Shown here: positions 38,278 through 48,300 of the stretch, piece by piece | Numbering within the stretch: position 1 is the first letter of the stretch | How the letters are laid out: each line of letters opens with the position of its first letter | Translations under genes and position numbers: made by a program | Assembly (NCBI RefSeq): GCF_026625605.1 | Contig: NZ_CP113054.1 | Span: 4,092,001 to 4,156,000, forward strand | Reading direction: 5' to 3' | DNA: 64,000 nucleotides | DNA from: Luteolibacter sp. SL250 | GTDB taxonomy: Bacteria; Verrucomicrobiota; Verrucomicrobiia; Verrucomicrobiales; Akkermansiaceae | The notes under the pieces: generated by a model | The model's input: only the letters and a program-made list of their open reading frames with translations | Database searches by the model: none | Told to the model about the DNA's origin: nothing

Positions 38278-39231
38278 GTGCCGTTGATATCCAACCTTTC
38301 CTTTGTTTCCGGCATCCGCAGCCGGACCCTTGTTGTTCTGGCCGCCACCGTCACGGCCGCATCCGCGTTTCCGCCGGCGCCCTTCCACACCCTCTACGGG
38401 ATGGTGAGGGATGAGAACGGGCAGACGCTGCGGGTGGATGGCGCGCGGGTGGTATTCTACAAGAACGGCACGGAGTTCCTCAGCGAGACCATCACGGAGA
38501 CGGACCAGCCGGACCAGAACTACCAGATCCGCCTGCGGATGGACATGCTGCGCAACGGCACGCAGAGCTACACCTCCCTGGCCAACAACACCGGGAACGT
38601 CTTCACCCTCGGCGTGGTGCTGCACGACGTCGTCTATCACCCCATGGAGATGTCCACCACCCGCACGGTCGGGAAGCCGGGGGAAAGGATCCGGCTGGAT
38701 CTGACGCTGGGCGTGGATGCGGACGGCGACGGCATCCCGGACGCGTGGGAGGAAAGCCAGCTCTACGCCGGCGGGCACCTGCCCGGCGAGGATGGCTGGG
38801 ACCTCTCCAAGCTCGACCGCAACGGTGACCTGGACGGCGACGGTCTCTCCAACTGGCAGGAATACCTGGCCGGAACCTATGCCGCGGACCCGACGGATTT
38901 CCTCACCATGCGCATCACCGCGCGGTTCCCGCGCAGCCTGCGGCTGTCGTTCCACTCCATTTACGGAAAAACCTACACGCTGGAGTCCTCCACGGACCTT
39001 GTGGCCTGGACCGCCGTCCCCCTCTACCTGAGCAATCCGGACCACGACATGGACAGCGGGACGGACGACCCGGAGACATCAAACGCCCCGGAGTATCCGA
39101 CGGACGCCTTCAGCCCCGACAGCCCACCCGCCGCCCAGACCAGCCTGCGTGCCACCGGCTCCGATCTGACCCACATCTACACCCCGGCGGATTCCGCCAA
39201 ATCCACCTACTACCGCGTCCGCGTCCGATGA
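38278..39231 (+). CDS. Secreted protein with calcium-binding DxDGDG loops, first gene of a secretory operon
   Basis: 317 residues from GTG 38278; no in-frame ATG precedes it and the signal peptide (RTLVVLAATVTAASAFPPAP) begins just after. Residues about 40-145 are a beta domain of carboxypeptidase-regulatory/Ig type (HTLYGMVRDENGQTLRVDGARV). Then come two calcium-loop repeats, DADGDGIPDAWEESQLY and DRNGDLDGDGLSNWQEYLAGTY, and a C-terminal module with LESSTDLVAWTAV and STYYRVRVR. Its stop overlaps the next gene's ATG (ATGA), so translation is coupled. It is probably part of an extracellular complex encoded by the five genes up to 51052; no enzyme motif was seen. Confidence 0.82.
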   Translation: MPLISNLSFVSGIRSRTLVVLAATVTAASAFPPAPFHTLYGMVRDENGQTLRVDGARVVFYKNGTEFLSETITETDQPDQNYQIRLRMDMLRNGTQSYTSLANNTGNVFTLGVVLHDVVYHPMEMSTTRTVGKPGERIRLDLTLGVDADGDGIPDAWEESQLYAGGHLPGEDGWDLSKLDRNGDLDGDGLSNWQEYLAGTYAADPTDFLTMRITARFPRSLRLSFHSIYGKTYTLESSTDLVAWTAVPLYLSNPDHDMDSGTDDPETSNAPEYPTDAFSPDSPPAAQTSLRATGSDLTHIYTPADSAKSTYYRVRVR

Positions 39232-40898
39232 AAAGCCCCACCGTCCTCGCCGCCGCCGGCTGCCTCCTTTCCACCGCCTCCCTGCACGCCCAGTGGAAGA
39301 CGGAAACCTACACGCTCAAGGGCGGGTGGAACGCCATCTACCTCCATGGCGACGCCACCCACGCCACGCCGTCCCAGTTGTTCGCCGGGTATCCCGCGGT
39401 GCTGGAAGTGTGGCGCTGGAACCCGAACCCGGACGCGGTGGAGTTCACCACCTCCCCGTCCCAGCCGTATGCCACCAGCAGTGAGTGGACCATCTGGAAC
39501 CGCAATGACAGCGGGGAGCAGAAGCTGACCGCCATGGTCGGCCAGTCCGCCTATCTGGTGCGGTGCAGCGGTGACGCGGCCACCACCACCACCGTCTCCA
39601 TCCCGCAGCGGCCCCTGCCGCCCAGCGCCACCTGGCTGGTCACCGGGGCGAACTTCCTGGGCTTCCCCGCCAATGCCTCCTCCCCGCCTGTCCTTTCCTC
39701 CTACTTCGCCAGCTTCCCCGCCGCGACCACCGCGCCGTCGAAGATCTACAAATACATCGGCGGGGACCTGGGCAGCGCCAACCCGCTCCAGATCTCCGCA
39801 TCCTCCGAGCGCCTGAACCGCAACACCGCCTACTGGTTCGAGGCGGCGACGGTCGGAAATTTCACCGCGCCGGTGGAATACGAGCTGCCGGGGACGGATG
39901 GTGTCGCCTTCGGCCGCACCGGGAACGTCATCACCCTGGGGGTGATGAACCGCTCCACCAACGCGCTCACCCTGACCTTTTCCACGGAGGCGTCCGAGTC
40001 CGCGCCGTCCGGCCAGCCCGGCATCTCCGGCGGCGTGCCGCTGACCCGGAGGATCTTTGACAGCACGACCGGGAGCTACTCGGACACTCCGGTATCCGGT
40101 TCATTCACCGTCTCCGTCCCCGCCTCCGGACGGGTCAATGTGGACTTCGGCATCGACCGCAGCCAGCTCAACGGCACGCCGGACTCCCACTTCGCCTCGT
40201 TCCTGCGGGTGAAGGACTCCGCGGGGCTGAGCGACGTGCTGCTGCCCGTCAGCGCGCAGACCGCGTCCCCCGCCGGCCTGTGGGTCGGCCAGGTGGACGT
40301 CTCCACCGTGAACAGCACCGTGGCGGGCAGCCCCGGCAACACCACGGCCCGTCCGTTCCCGCTGCGGATGAATGTCCATGTGGACGCCTCCGGCACCGCA
40401 CGCCTCCTGTCGCAGGCATTCGTCGGACCGCTGGCATCGGCGGGGAACGCGCCGGGCATCTGCATCCGCGAGTCATCCCTGCAGGCCGACCGCAAGGCGG
40501 AGGCGCTGCGGCTGGTGTCCAGCCAGATGCCGCTGGACCGCGCCATCCCCGGCACCGGTTCCTTCGCCGCCGGCTCCACCCTGCGGCACACCGTCACCAT
40601 CCCCTATGACGATGCCACCAACCCCTTCGTCCACTCCTACCACCCGGACCACGACAACAAGGACGCGCGCATGGCACGCCTCAATGCCGGAGTGGAGAGC
40701 TACGACATCACCCGCGACATCACCTTCACCTTCACCGCCTCCCCGCCGGACGGTTCCTCCATCACCGGCTGGGGCACCACGATATACGGCGGCACCTATT
40801 CCGAAACCATCTCCGGGGTGAACAAGAACCCGCTCACGGTGGGCGGCACCTTCACCTTCCGCCGCGTCTCCGAAATCGCCGACATCGACCTCAACTGA
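39228..40898 (+). CDS. Secreted hypothetical protein, second gene of the operon
   Basis: 556 residues with signal peptide (LAAAGCLLSTASLHA). It begins with a WKTETYTLKGGWNAIYLHGD strand rich in aromatics, followed by beta-strand-rich sequence. Features include LEVWRWNPNPDAVEF, WLVTGANFLGFPAN, a central FTVSVPASGRVNVDFGIDRS and a C-terminal SYHPDHDNKDARM segment with many Asp/His residues that could bind metal. It has no recognised family. Its ATG overlaps the stop of the upstream calcium-loop gene and it precedes the tail-collar gene by 55 bases, so it is read as part of the same operon. Confidence 0.8.
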   Translation: MKSPTVLAAAGCLLSTASLHAQWKTETYTLKGGWNAIYLHGDATHATPSQLFAGYPAVLEVWRWNPNPDAVEFTTSPSQPYATSSEWTIWNRNDSGEQKLTAMVGQSAYLVRCSGDAATTTTVSIPQRPLPPSATWLVTGANFLGFPANASSPPVLSSYFASFPAATTAPSKIYKYIGGDLGSANPLQISASSERLNRNTAYWFEAATVGNFTAPVEYELPGTDGVAFGRTGNVITLGVMNRSTNALTLTFSTEASESAPSGQPGISGGVPLTRRIFDSTTGSYSDTPVSGSFTVSVPASGRVNVDFGIDRSQLNGTPDSHFASFLRVKDSAGLSDVLLPVSAQTASPAGLWVGQVDVSTVNSTVAGSPGNTTARPFPLRMNVHVDASGTARLLSQAFVGPLASAGNAPGICIRESSLQADRKAEALRLVSSQMPLDRAIPGTGSFAAGSTLRHTVTIPYDDATNPFVHSYHPDHDNKDARMARLNAGVESYDITRDITFTFTASPPDGSSITGWGTTIYGGTYSETISGVNKNPLTVGGTFTFRRVSEIADIDLN

Positions 40899-40953
40899 TC
40901 TCCCACCGCCCCGTTCCCGCCTGCATCCCTGCTTCCCCATCCCATCCACCCTC

Positions 40954-42306
40954 ATGAAAATTCCCTTTGCCTCCCTTTTCCTCGCCGCCACCGCCGCCCT
41001 TTCCTTCGGCAACACGCCCATCCTCATGAGCTACCAGGGCCGCGTGAGTGATGCCGCCGGGGTCCTCATCGGTTCCTCCGCACCGGTCAACCGGACGATG
41101 ACCTTCAAGTTCTACTCCACCAGCACCGGTGGCACCCCGGTCTATGCGGAGGCGCAGACGGTGACCATCTCCGCGGGCGAGTTCAGCGTGCTGCTCGGAA
41201 ACGGAACGGGCGTCAGCACCTTCAGGGGACCCAGCGCACCCGCGGTGACACCCTACATCACGCTTCCCTCGATCATGAACGGCAACATCTACCTGGGTGT
41301 CACCGTCGATGACGGGACCGCCGCCGCGGATCCGGAAATCGCGCCGCGCCAGCAGCTCGTCTCCGCCGCCTACTCCTTCCGCGCCGCGGTCGCGGATTCC
41401 GTCGTCGATGGCTCCCTCTCCACCAACATGCTGGCGGACACCTCCGTCACCACCAACAAGATCGGCAGCAACCAGGTGACCACGGTGAAGATCGCGGACT
41501 CTAACATCACCACGGCAAAGATCGCCACCGGTGCCATCACCACGGACAGGATCGCCACCGGTGCCATCACCAACGACCGCATCGCCGCGAACGCCGTCAC
41601 CACCGACAAGATCGCGGACAACACCATCGCCACCGCGGACATCGGCAACAACCAGGTCACCAACGCCAAGATCGCCAATGAGTCCGTCAACTCCGTGAAG
41701 ATCGCGGACTCCTCCATTCTCAACGAGGACATCGCCGATGGCGCGATCTCCAACGGCAAAATCGCCGCCGGTTCCGTTGATCTCAACAAGCTGGTCGATG
41801 CGGTGAAACAGTCGCTCTGCCCACCCGGCACCATCATTGCCTACGCGGGTGACACCGCCCCCGCAGGCTGGCTGATGTGCAACGGTGCCGCCGTGAGCCG
41901 CTCCGGCTACGCGGACCTCTACAGCGTCGTGGGCAACCGCTTCGGTTATGGCAACAACAGTTCCACCTTCAACGTGCCGGACTTCCGCGGCCGCTTCCTG
42001 CGCGGCCGCGACGGAAACGCTGCTCGTGACCCCGACCGCGGTTCCCGGACCGCGATGAACCCCGGCGGCGCGGCCGGTGACGCCGTGGGATCCGTCCAGG
42101 GTCACGAATTCCTGTTCCACTCCCACGACTACCAGGACATCTACCACTCCGAATACAACGGCACCGTCACCTTGCCAAGCAACCGGGGTTCCGGAGACAC
42201 CGACGGTGACAACCGCGGCTATGAAATCACCCGTACGTCCGCCGCCCGGGGCGGAAACGAAACCCGGCCGATCAACGCCAACGTCAACTACATCATCAAA
42301 TTCTGA
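40954..42306 (+). CDS. Secreted phage tail-collar protein with ten-residue repeats
   Basis: 450 residues with signal peptide (ASLFLAATAALSFGN). An N-terminal beta domain (LMSYQGRVSDAAGVLIG, ISAGEFSVLLGNG; residues 24-150) precedes about eleven ten-residue repeats of the form TTxKIAxxxI (about residues 155-280), which suit a trimeric beta-helical stalk. After LNKLVDAVKQSL comes a tail-collar domain (PF07484-like): PPGTIIAYAGDTAPAGWLMC, FGYGNNSSTFNVPDFRGRFLRG and the C-terminal ARGGNETRPINANVNYIIKF. In phages and related particles this domain sits near the receptor-binding tip. Here it is exported with a giant partner and no phage genes, so a cell-surface fibre is likely. Confidence 0.88.
   Translation: MKIPFASLFLAATAALSFGNTPILMSYQGRVSDAAGVLIGSSAPVNRTMTFKFYSTSTGGTPVYAEAQTVTISAGEFSVLLGNGTGVSTFRGPSAPAVTPYITLPSIMNGNIYLGVTVDDGTAAADPEIAPRQQLVSAAYSFRAAVADSVVDGSLSTNMLADTSVTTNKIGSNQVTTVKIADSNITTAKIATGAITTDRIATGAITNDRIAANAVTTDKIADNTIATADIGNNQVTNAKIANESVNSVKIADSSILNEDIADGAISNGKIAAGSVDLNKLVDAVKQSLCPPGTIIAYAGDTAPAGWLMCNGAAVSRSGYADLYSVVGNRFGYGNNSSTFNVPDFRGRFLRGRDGNAARDPDRGSRTAMNPGGAAGDAVGSVQGHEFLFHSHDYQDIYHSEYNGTVTLPSNRGSGDTDGDNRGYEITRTSAARGGNETRPINANVNYIIKF
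41431..41800 (+). repeat. Tandem ~30-bp repeats encoding TTxKIA decapeptides
   Basis: About eleven degenerate 30-base units within the tail-collar gene; the peptide pattern is T-x-K/R-I-A/G-x-x-x-I/V-T, for example TTDRIATGAI and NDRIAANAVT. The unit length of exactly ten codons keeps frame and indicates a structural repeat. Confidence 0.8.
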
Positions 42307-42338
42307 AGCCCCGGTCATCGGCCCCTTCCCAAACCGTC

Positions 42339-45300
42339 ATGAACCGTTACTCCGGCTTCCTGCGCAACCTGCCGCTCCTGGGCGTGCTCCCGCTGCTCTG
42401 TGCGGGCGCGCTTCACGCCCAGTATGAGATCAAGGGAGGCGTCTACAATGAACTCAGCGTGCGCTCCGGAGGCATTCCGGTGGGCCACGCGGGGACTCCC
42501 ACGGGCAACCCCGCCATCACCCCGCAGTTCTCCAACGTCGTCGAGACCTCCGGCTCCGCGGGACCCCGGTCGAACTCAACGACGCTCACGGCGCGCTACC
42601 CCTCCACATCTTCCATCGTGCTCCAGCGCGCCAGCATCGGGACGACCTTCGCGTCCGGCGTGCCGCGCTATTTCCTGGGCGACAAGATGATCGCTCCGCT
42701 CACCTATGTTTCATCGAGCGGCGCGATGGTGACGCCAGCGGCCGACTTCTGGCGCGCGGAGCCGGTGCGCCCGGGTGAGATCATCACCAATCCCTCCGGC
42801 GCGGCGTTGAAGGATGCCTCCGGAGCCGCCATCCCGAACACGGGTGGCGTGATCGTCCCCACGCTCGACACGGGCGTGCTGGAGTCCTTCTACTACAGCC
42901 CGCACGCGAAGGCGGTCTTCGCCAACCAGCCCGGCCAGGTGCAGATCTGGTGGCGCTCCCGCCTGCCGGATGCGTCGAACAACTACGTGCTGATCAAGGA
43001 AACCTTCGCCGTTTCCTCCGCCACCTCGAATCCCGTCCGCACGCTCTACTGGACGGAGAAAGGTTTCAACGGCCCGCGCGTGACCGTTCCCGGCGGGAAG
43101 GTGGTCACCGTCAATCCGGTGTACAGCAATGTCTTCCCGCCCACGGTATCCACCGAATATACCGTCCCGGGGGATTCCCCGCCTGCGGACCCCAACGCGT
43201 CGCCCGCAGCCGAACTCCGCACCGTGTGGTTCGAGAAAAACAACGGCGTGGGTGAGCTGCATGCCTACAACGTCTCCGGACGCATCTTCGTGGAGTATCT
43301 GGGGCCGGTGGGTCCGGATGGTACCCATGAGTTTCTCGGCGCGGACATCGTCGAGGTTTCGCAAGCGGCCAATGCGACCACGCTCACGGTCCAGCTCGGC
43401 GAGGAAATCCGCCCCGCGCTCGATGACAAGAAGCTGACCGCCCTGCCGGTTTCCAGCAACGATTCCTCCAGCTACGGCAGCACCACCCGTCCGGACGGCT
43501 CACTCGCCTACTACGCGGAGCGGGAGAACACCATCGAGGACCGGGTGGTCTTCTACTGGCTGGAGTCCATGGACGCCGCCATCCCTCCGCTCACCGCGAC
43601 TTCCGCCGGCATCCTGCTGGACTGGCCGAAGTACCTGCACAAGTACATCCAGGTCTGGCCAACGGATGTTTCCTCCTTCGCCCACTATACCGTGGGTGGC
43701 AGCGGCAGCTCGCTGGACAACGGCACCGGCCTGAAGTTCGAGGGTGGGAAAATCCCCGCCCTGATCTTCCAGGATGACGAGGAACAGGATGAGGCCGCCA
43801 TCGATGCGGTCAGCCAGCGCCTCCTCGTCGGACTCGGCGGAGACCAGCTCAACCGCGCCCTGCTCAAGTTCACCGGCGACAACGGCGCGGTCTGGTATGT
43901 CCGCCTGATGACCCAGGCGGAAACCCGCACCGGCTTCCAGGAAGGCGACGGCGGCGCGGCCCTCACCGGCACCGCCTACGTCGGCCAGCGGATCGATCCA
44001 CCATCCGCGGACTACACCACCGCCGGCTACATCGCCGGAGGCGCGGCGTATTCCCCATCCGCCTACAAGGATCCGTTCGCAGCCGGGATCTCCGCCGCGC
44101 AGACCGGGGCGATCATCCCGGTGAACGCGCTGCCGGACGCCGGGAACCAGATCACCGTCTGGTGGTTCAAGAAAGTCTCCGCGCCATCGTCCCAGTTCTC
44201 CGACTTCTACACTCCCTCGAAGGTCGGCAGATACAACGTCGCCTACAAGACGGACGACCCGACCATCGTGCTCGCGTCCAACTCCGGCACCGGTGACCTT
44301 TCCGTGGCCCAGAACTCCGGGTTCATCTACGTCCAGAATGACTCGACCAAGCCGGGCTTCAACCCGAACGAGGAACACGCCCTGATGCTGGGCGGCCGCG
44401 CCTACGCGATGCGTGACGACCTGAACGTCACCACCACCGCAGGCTTCACCTCCCAGCCGCGGGTCCTGATCGAATACACCGACCCCACCGACAACCGGCC
44501 GTCCATCGCCGCGTGGAACGTGGTGCGGGAAGACGCGGAGCATACCTTCGACTACGCGATCACCGCGGGCACCATCATCAACTCCCCGATGCCGCTGCCG
44601 CGCCTGCCGCTCCCGGTGGATGCCTCCACCGGTCTCTCCCGCAACACCGAAGTCACCCCGGACGCGGACGTCTATCCGCCGGACGCGGCGGCCGACGGTT
44701 CTCCCGCGGACTACTCGAAGTTCACCTTCAAGGACCGCAAGGGCTACGACTGGGTCTACCGCGGCCCGCACACGGACTACGGTTCCTCCGGGCTCGCCGC
44801 CAGCGGCACCGCCTTCAACACCGAGTTCAACAACGGCTCGATGGGCTACTGGACCGGCAGCCACGACATCGGCTCCGCCAGCGTGAGCGGTGGCAGCTAC
44901 CGCGGAACCGCCACCCTCGATGGCGACGCCTACTTCTGGAGCAGCGGAGGCCCCCACTTCCCTGGCAACAGCGTGCCGAACATCCAGATCCGCTTCAAAG
45001 CCTCCACCAACGGCGGTGTCCAGCTCTTCTGGGCGACCGTCGAACATGTCGGTTTCGGCTCCAACAACCAGGTTTTCGGTGTGAACTACACCGGAAATGG
45101 CGACTGGCAGGTTCTCAACTTCCCGCTATCCACCTCCGCTAGCTGGGCCGGCAAAACGATCACCGACCTGCGTGTTGATCCTGTCTCCGCCACCGGCAGG
45201 ACCTTCGAGATCGACTGGATCCGTCTTTCCCAGCCGACGCCCGCGCTGGGCATGCAGTGGTACTACACCATGCGGGACGGTTTCTTCATCCCGGGAAAAA

Positions 45301-48300
45301 ACACCCAGCCTGCCGTGGGCACCGTGCTTCCCTATCTCCGCCCGAAGAACCAGGGCGGCGGCTATGACGGGGATGCCGTGACCGGCACCTCCCTGACCGT
45401 GAACTACCGCCCGCAGTGGCCGGATGACGCCCCCACCATGAGTGTGGGTGAAACGCTCACCCTGCCCAACCATGGCCTCCCGGCCGTGCGCGGCCAGACC
45501 AGTGCGAACGTCCTCTACCAGCGCTCGATCGCCCAGACGGGAACCACCGCCACCAGCGTGACGCTGCATGACCCCACCCGCGCGAAGTCCGTCCTGCTGG
45601 ATGCCGCCGGTGTCGGCCTGACGAAGATCCCTTCATCCATCGCCACCACCGCCAATTCGGGCAAGACCTACTTCCAGCTCCTGCCGCCCCACCTCCAGCA
45701 GCGGTTCTATTTCGACCCCACGCTCGGCACCATCGGCGGGCTGGTCCTGAACGGACAGTTCGTCGATGAAATCTCCGGCGAGGACTACCTGCTGCTGAAC
45801 ACGCTGAGCGCGGAAGACGTCAGCTCCCTCAAGAAGCTCGTCAGTGCCACGGACAGCGACGCACAGGCGTGGTACAACGCCGTGGACAACCTTTCGACGA
45901 AGGTGGAGACGTTCAAGGAGGATCCGGCCAAGGCGGGCACCTACATCGTGGATGCCTCGAAGACGGTCACCGTCGGCGGCACCTCGCTGGCGGCCATCAC
46001 CAGCCCGGAAACCGCGGTGGACAGCTACGCCCTCACCGCCACCGGCGCAGGCTCCGGCTATGTTTCCCTGCTGTTCGGAAACGGCCGGGCCTTCACCCCG
46101 GAGGGCGAGCCCGTCACGGTCTCCATCATCCGTGTCGTCCCGCAGCTCTATACGGGCGACCTGAAGGCGCTGGCCGCATCGAACCCGCTGGATGAACAAA
46201 GCTCCCTCCAGCACAGCGGTGACTTCGCCGCGAGTCCCTCGAACTACGAGTTCGAGTGGCGCTACGCTCCCCCGCAGGACGGGGTCCAGCCGCCGGTCTA
46301 CACCTACTCCATGTCCACGGTGCTGGGCGACACCAGCTCCCGCTCCTGGTATCTGGCGGCGAATCCCTCCGCCCCGCTGCCAGCCACCTATCCCGCCACG
46401 CAGTATGAATTCCCCCGCACGTTCGCGATCCGGGATTCCTCCTACAACGCGGCATCCGGCTACCCGGCCACGGTGGCGAAGTCCGTCTCCGGTGTCACCC
46501 TTTCCGGCACCGTCCCGGGCAAGCTGGTCTTCAGCGCGGAGCTGGGAACGCACGATGGTTTCATCCTCTACGTGAACGGCACCCCGGCGCTGGCCTCGCG
46601 CCTGCCCGCCGGCACCGCCCCTCCCGCGGGAGTGTCCTCCGTGGATCCCAGCACCGGCCTTTCCTCCAGCGGGCTGACGCTCCAATACAATGTCGATCCT
46701 TCGTTTTTCTCCGTCGGAACGAACCGCATCGAGGTGGCGCTGTTCACCTCCGCGAACGCGAACGCCACCTCCTCCGTCAACTTCCGCCTCGATGCCTCCG
46801 TCGAGACGGACCACGTCACGGCGTCCGGCTCCCCATGGACCAAGCCCAACGGCACGCTCCTCAACACGGTGGTCGTCGGTGGCTCCGCGGACTCCCCGCT
46901 GGGCAACCCGCTGCTGGTCTTCAGCGACAACTACTTCACCGTGCGCTACCGCCCGAAGACCGGCGTCACCAACGTCGCCGGCACCAACTGGAGCCGCTGG
47001 ATGACGCCGAAGCTGGTCGAGAGCTGGATCAAGCGCGCGCTGGACGGCATCAACCCGTTCAACCAACGGACGGATGACCTGTTCAACAACCCGGTCTCCA
47101 CGGATGTCTCCATCCTCACCCAGGCAGGCACCCGCTGGGAAGGCGACGTCGCGCTGAACATGGAGAACATCAACGACTACGGCCTCATCGAGATCTATGA
47201 GACCCTCCTCAACCGGGCGAAGAACCTTTCCATCGACGCCGGATACGACGACCCGGCCACCAACGACACCCTGCTGCTCGCCGCCGGTTACCTCAACGAC
47301 CTCTACATCACGCTGGGCAACGAGGCGTCCGACGACGCGGACAACCCGACCATCGCCATCGACGGCGACGCGGGTTCCTCCCAGATGAACAGCTCGCGGT
47401 TCTCCTTCGAAGGGCAGGTTCCTTCGCTGATCGAGGAGGAACTCGCCATGCTGAGGGGACGTGATGATTTCCTCAGCCCGGGCGTGGGCTCCGCCCCCAC
47501 CTACAACCGGCTTTTCTGGAACTACATCAACGGCATCGCCTCCGGGGAGTCCATCTACGCGGTGAACTATGACATCCGCGAAAAGTCCGGCTCCCCCACC
47601 GCGGACGGCACGCTGGACGCGGAGGACGCGCAGCACATGTTCCCGCAGGGCCACGGCGACTCCTACGGCCACTACCTCACCGCACTGACCGGCTACTACA
47701 AGCTCCTGACCTCCCCCAACTTCACCTGGACCCCGCGCAGCGAGTCGGTGAACGTGCTGGGACAGACGGTGCAGGTGGACTACCAGGACGAGCGGAAATT
47801 CGCCGCCGCCGCCGCGAACGTCGCCCGCACCGGCGCGCGCATCCTCGACCTGACCGCGCGGGCCAGCTACCATGACGACCCCGCCGACGGCTGGGCGCAC
47901 CAGCGCGACGGCAAGAACAACCCGAACACCGGTGCCAACCGCCACTGGGGCACCGATGAGTGGGCCTCCAGGGCGGGCCAGGGAGCGTACTTCCACTGGG
48001 TCAACGCCAACGCGATGCTCCCGGACAAGGACACCAACCCGCAGCACACCGGCATCCAGATCATCGACCGCACCACCGTGCCGGAGATCTCCGAGATCGT
48101 CTCCAGCGCCGGTGCCATCCAGGCCACGCTGGACGCCCAGTGCGCCCACCTCAACCCGCTGGGACTGGCGAAGGGCGCCATCGCCTTCGACATCTCCCCC
48201 GCCGCGCTGAAATCCGGACAGTCCCACTACGAGCAGGTCTACCAGCGCGCGCTGCAGGCCAGCCTCAACGCGAAGGCCGCGTTCGACCAGGCCAGCGTGA

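Noticed and set aside
40954..42306. Prophage, because of the tail-collar domain
   Set aside because: The protein has a signal peptide and no other phage structural, replication or integration genes lie nearby.
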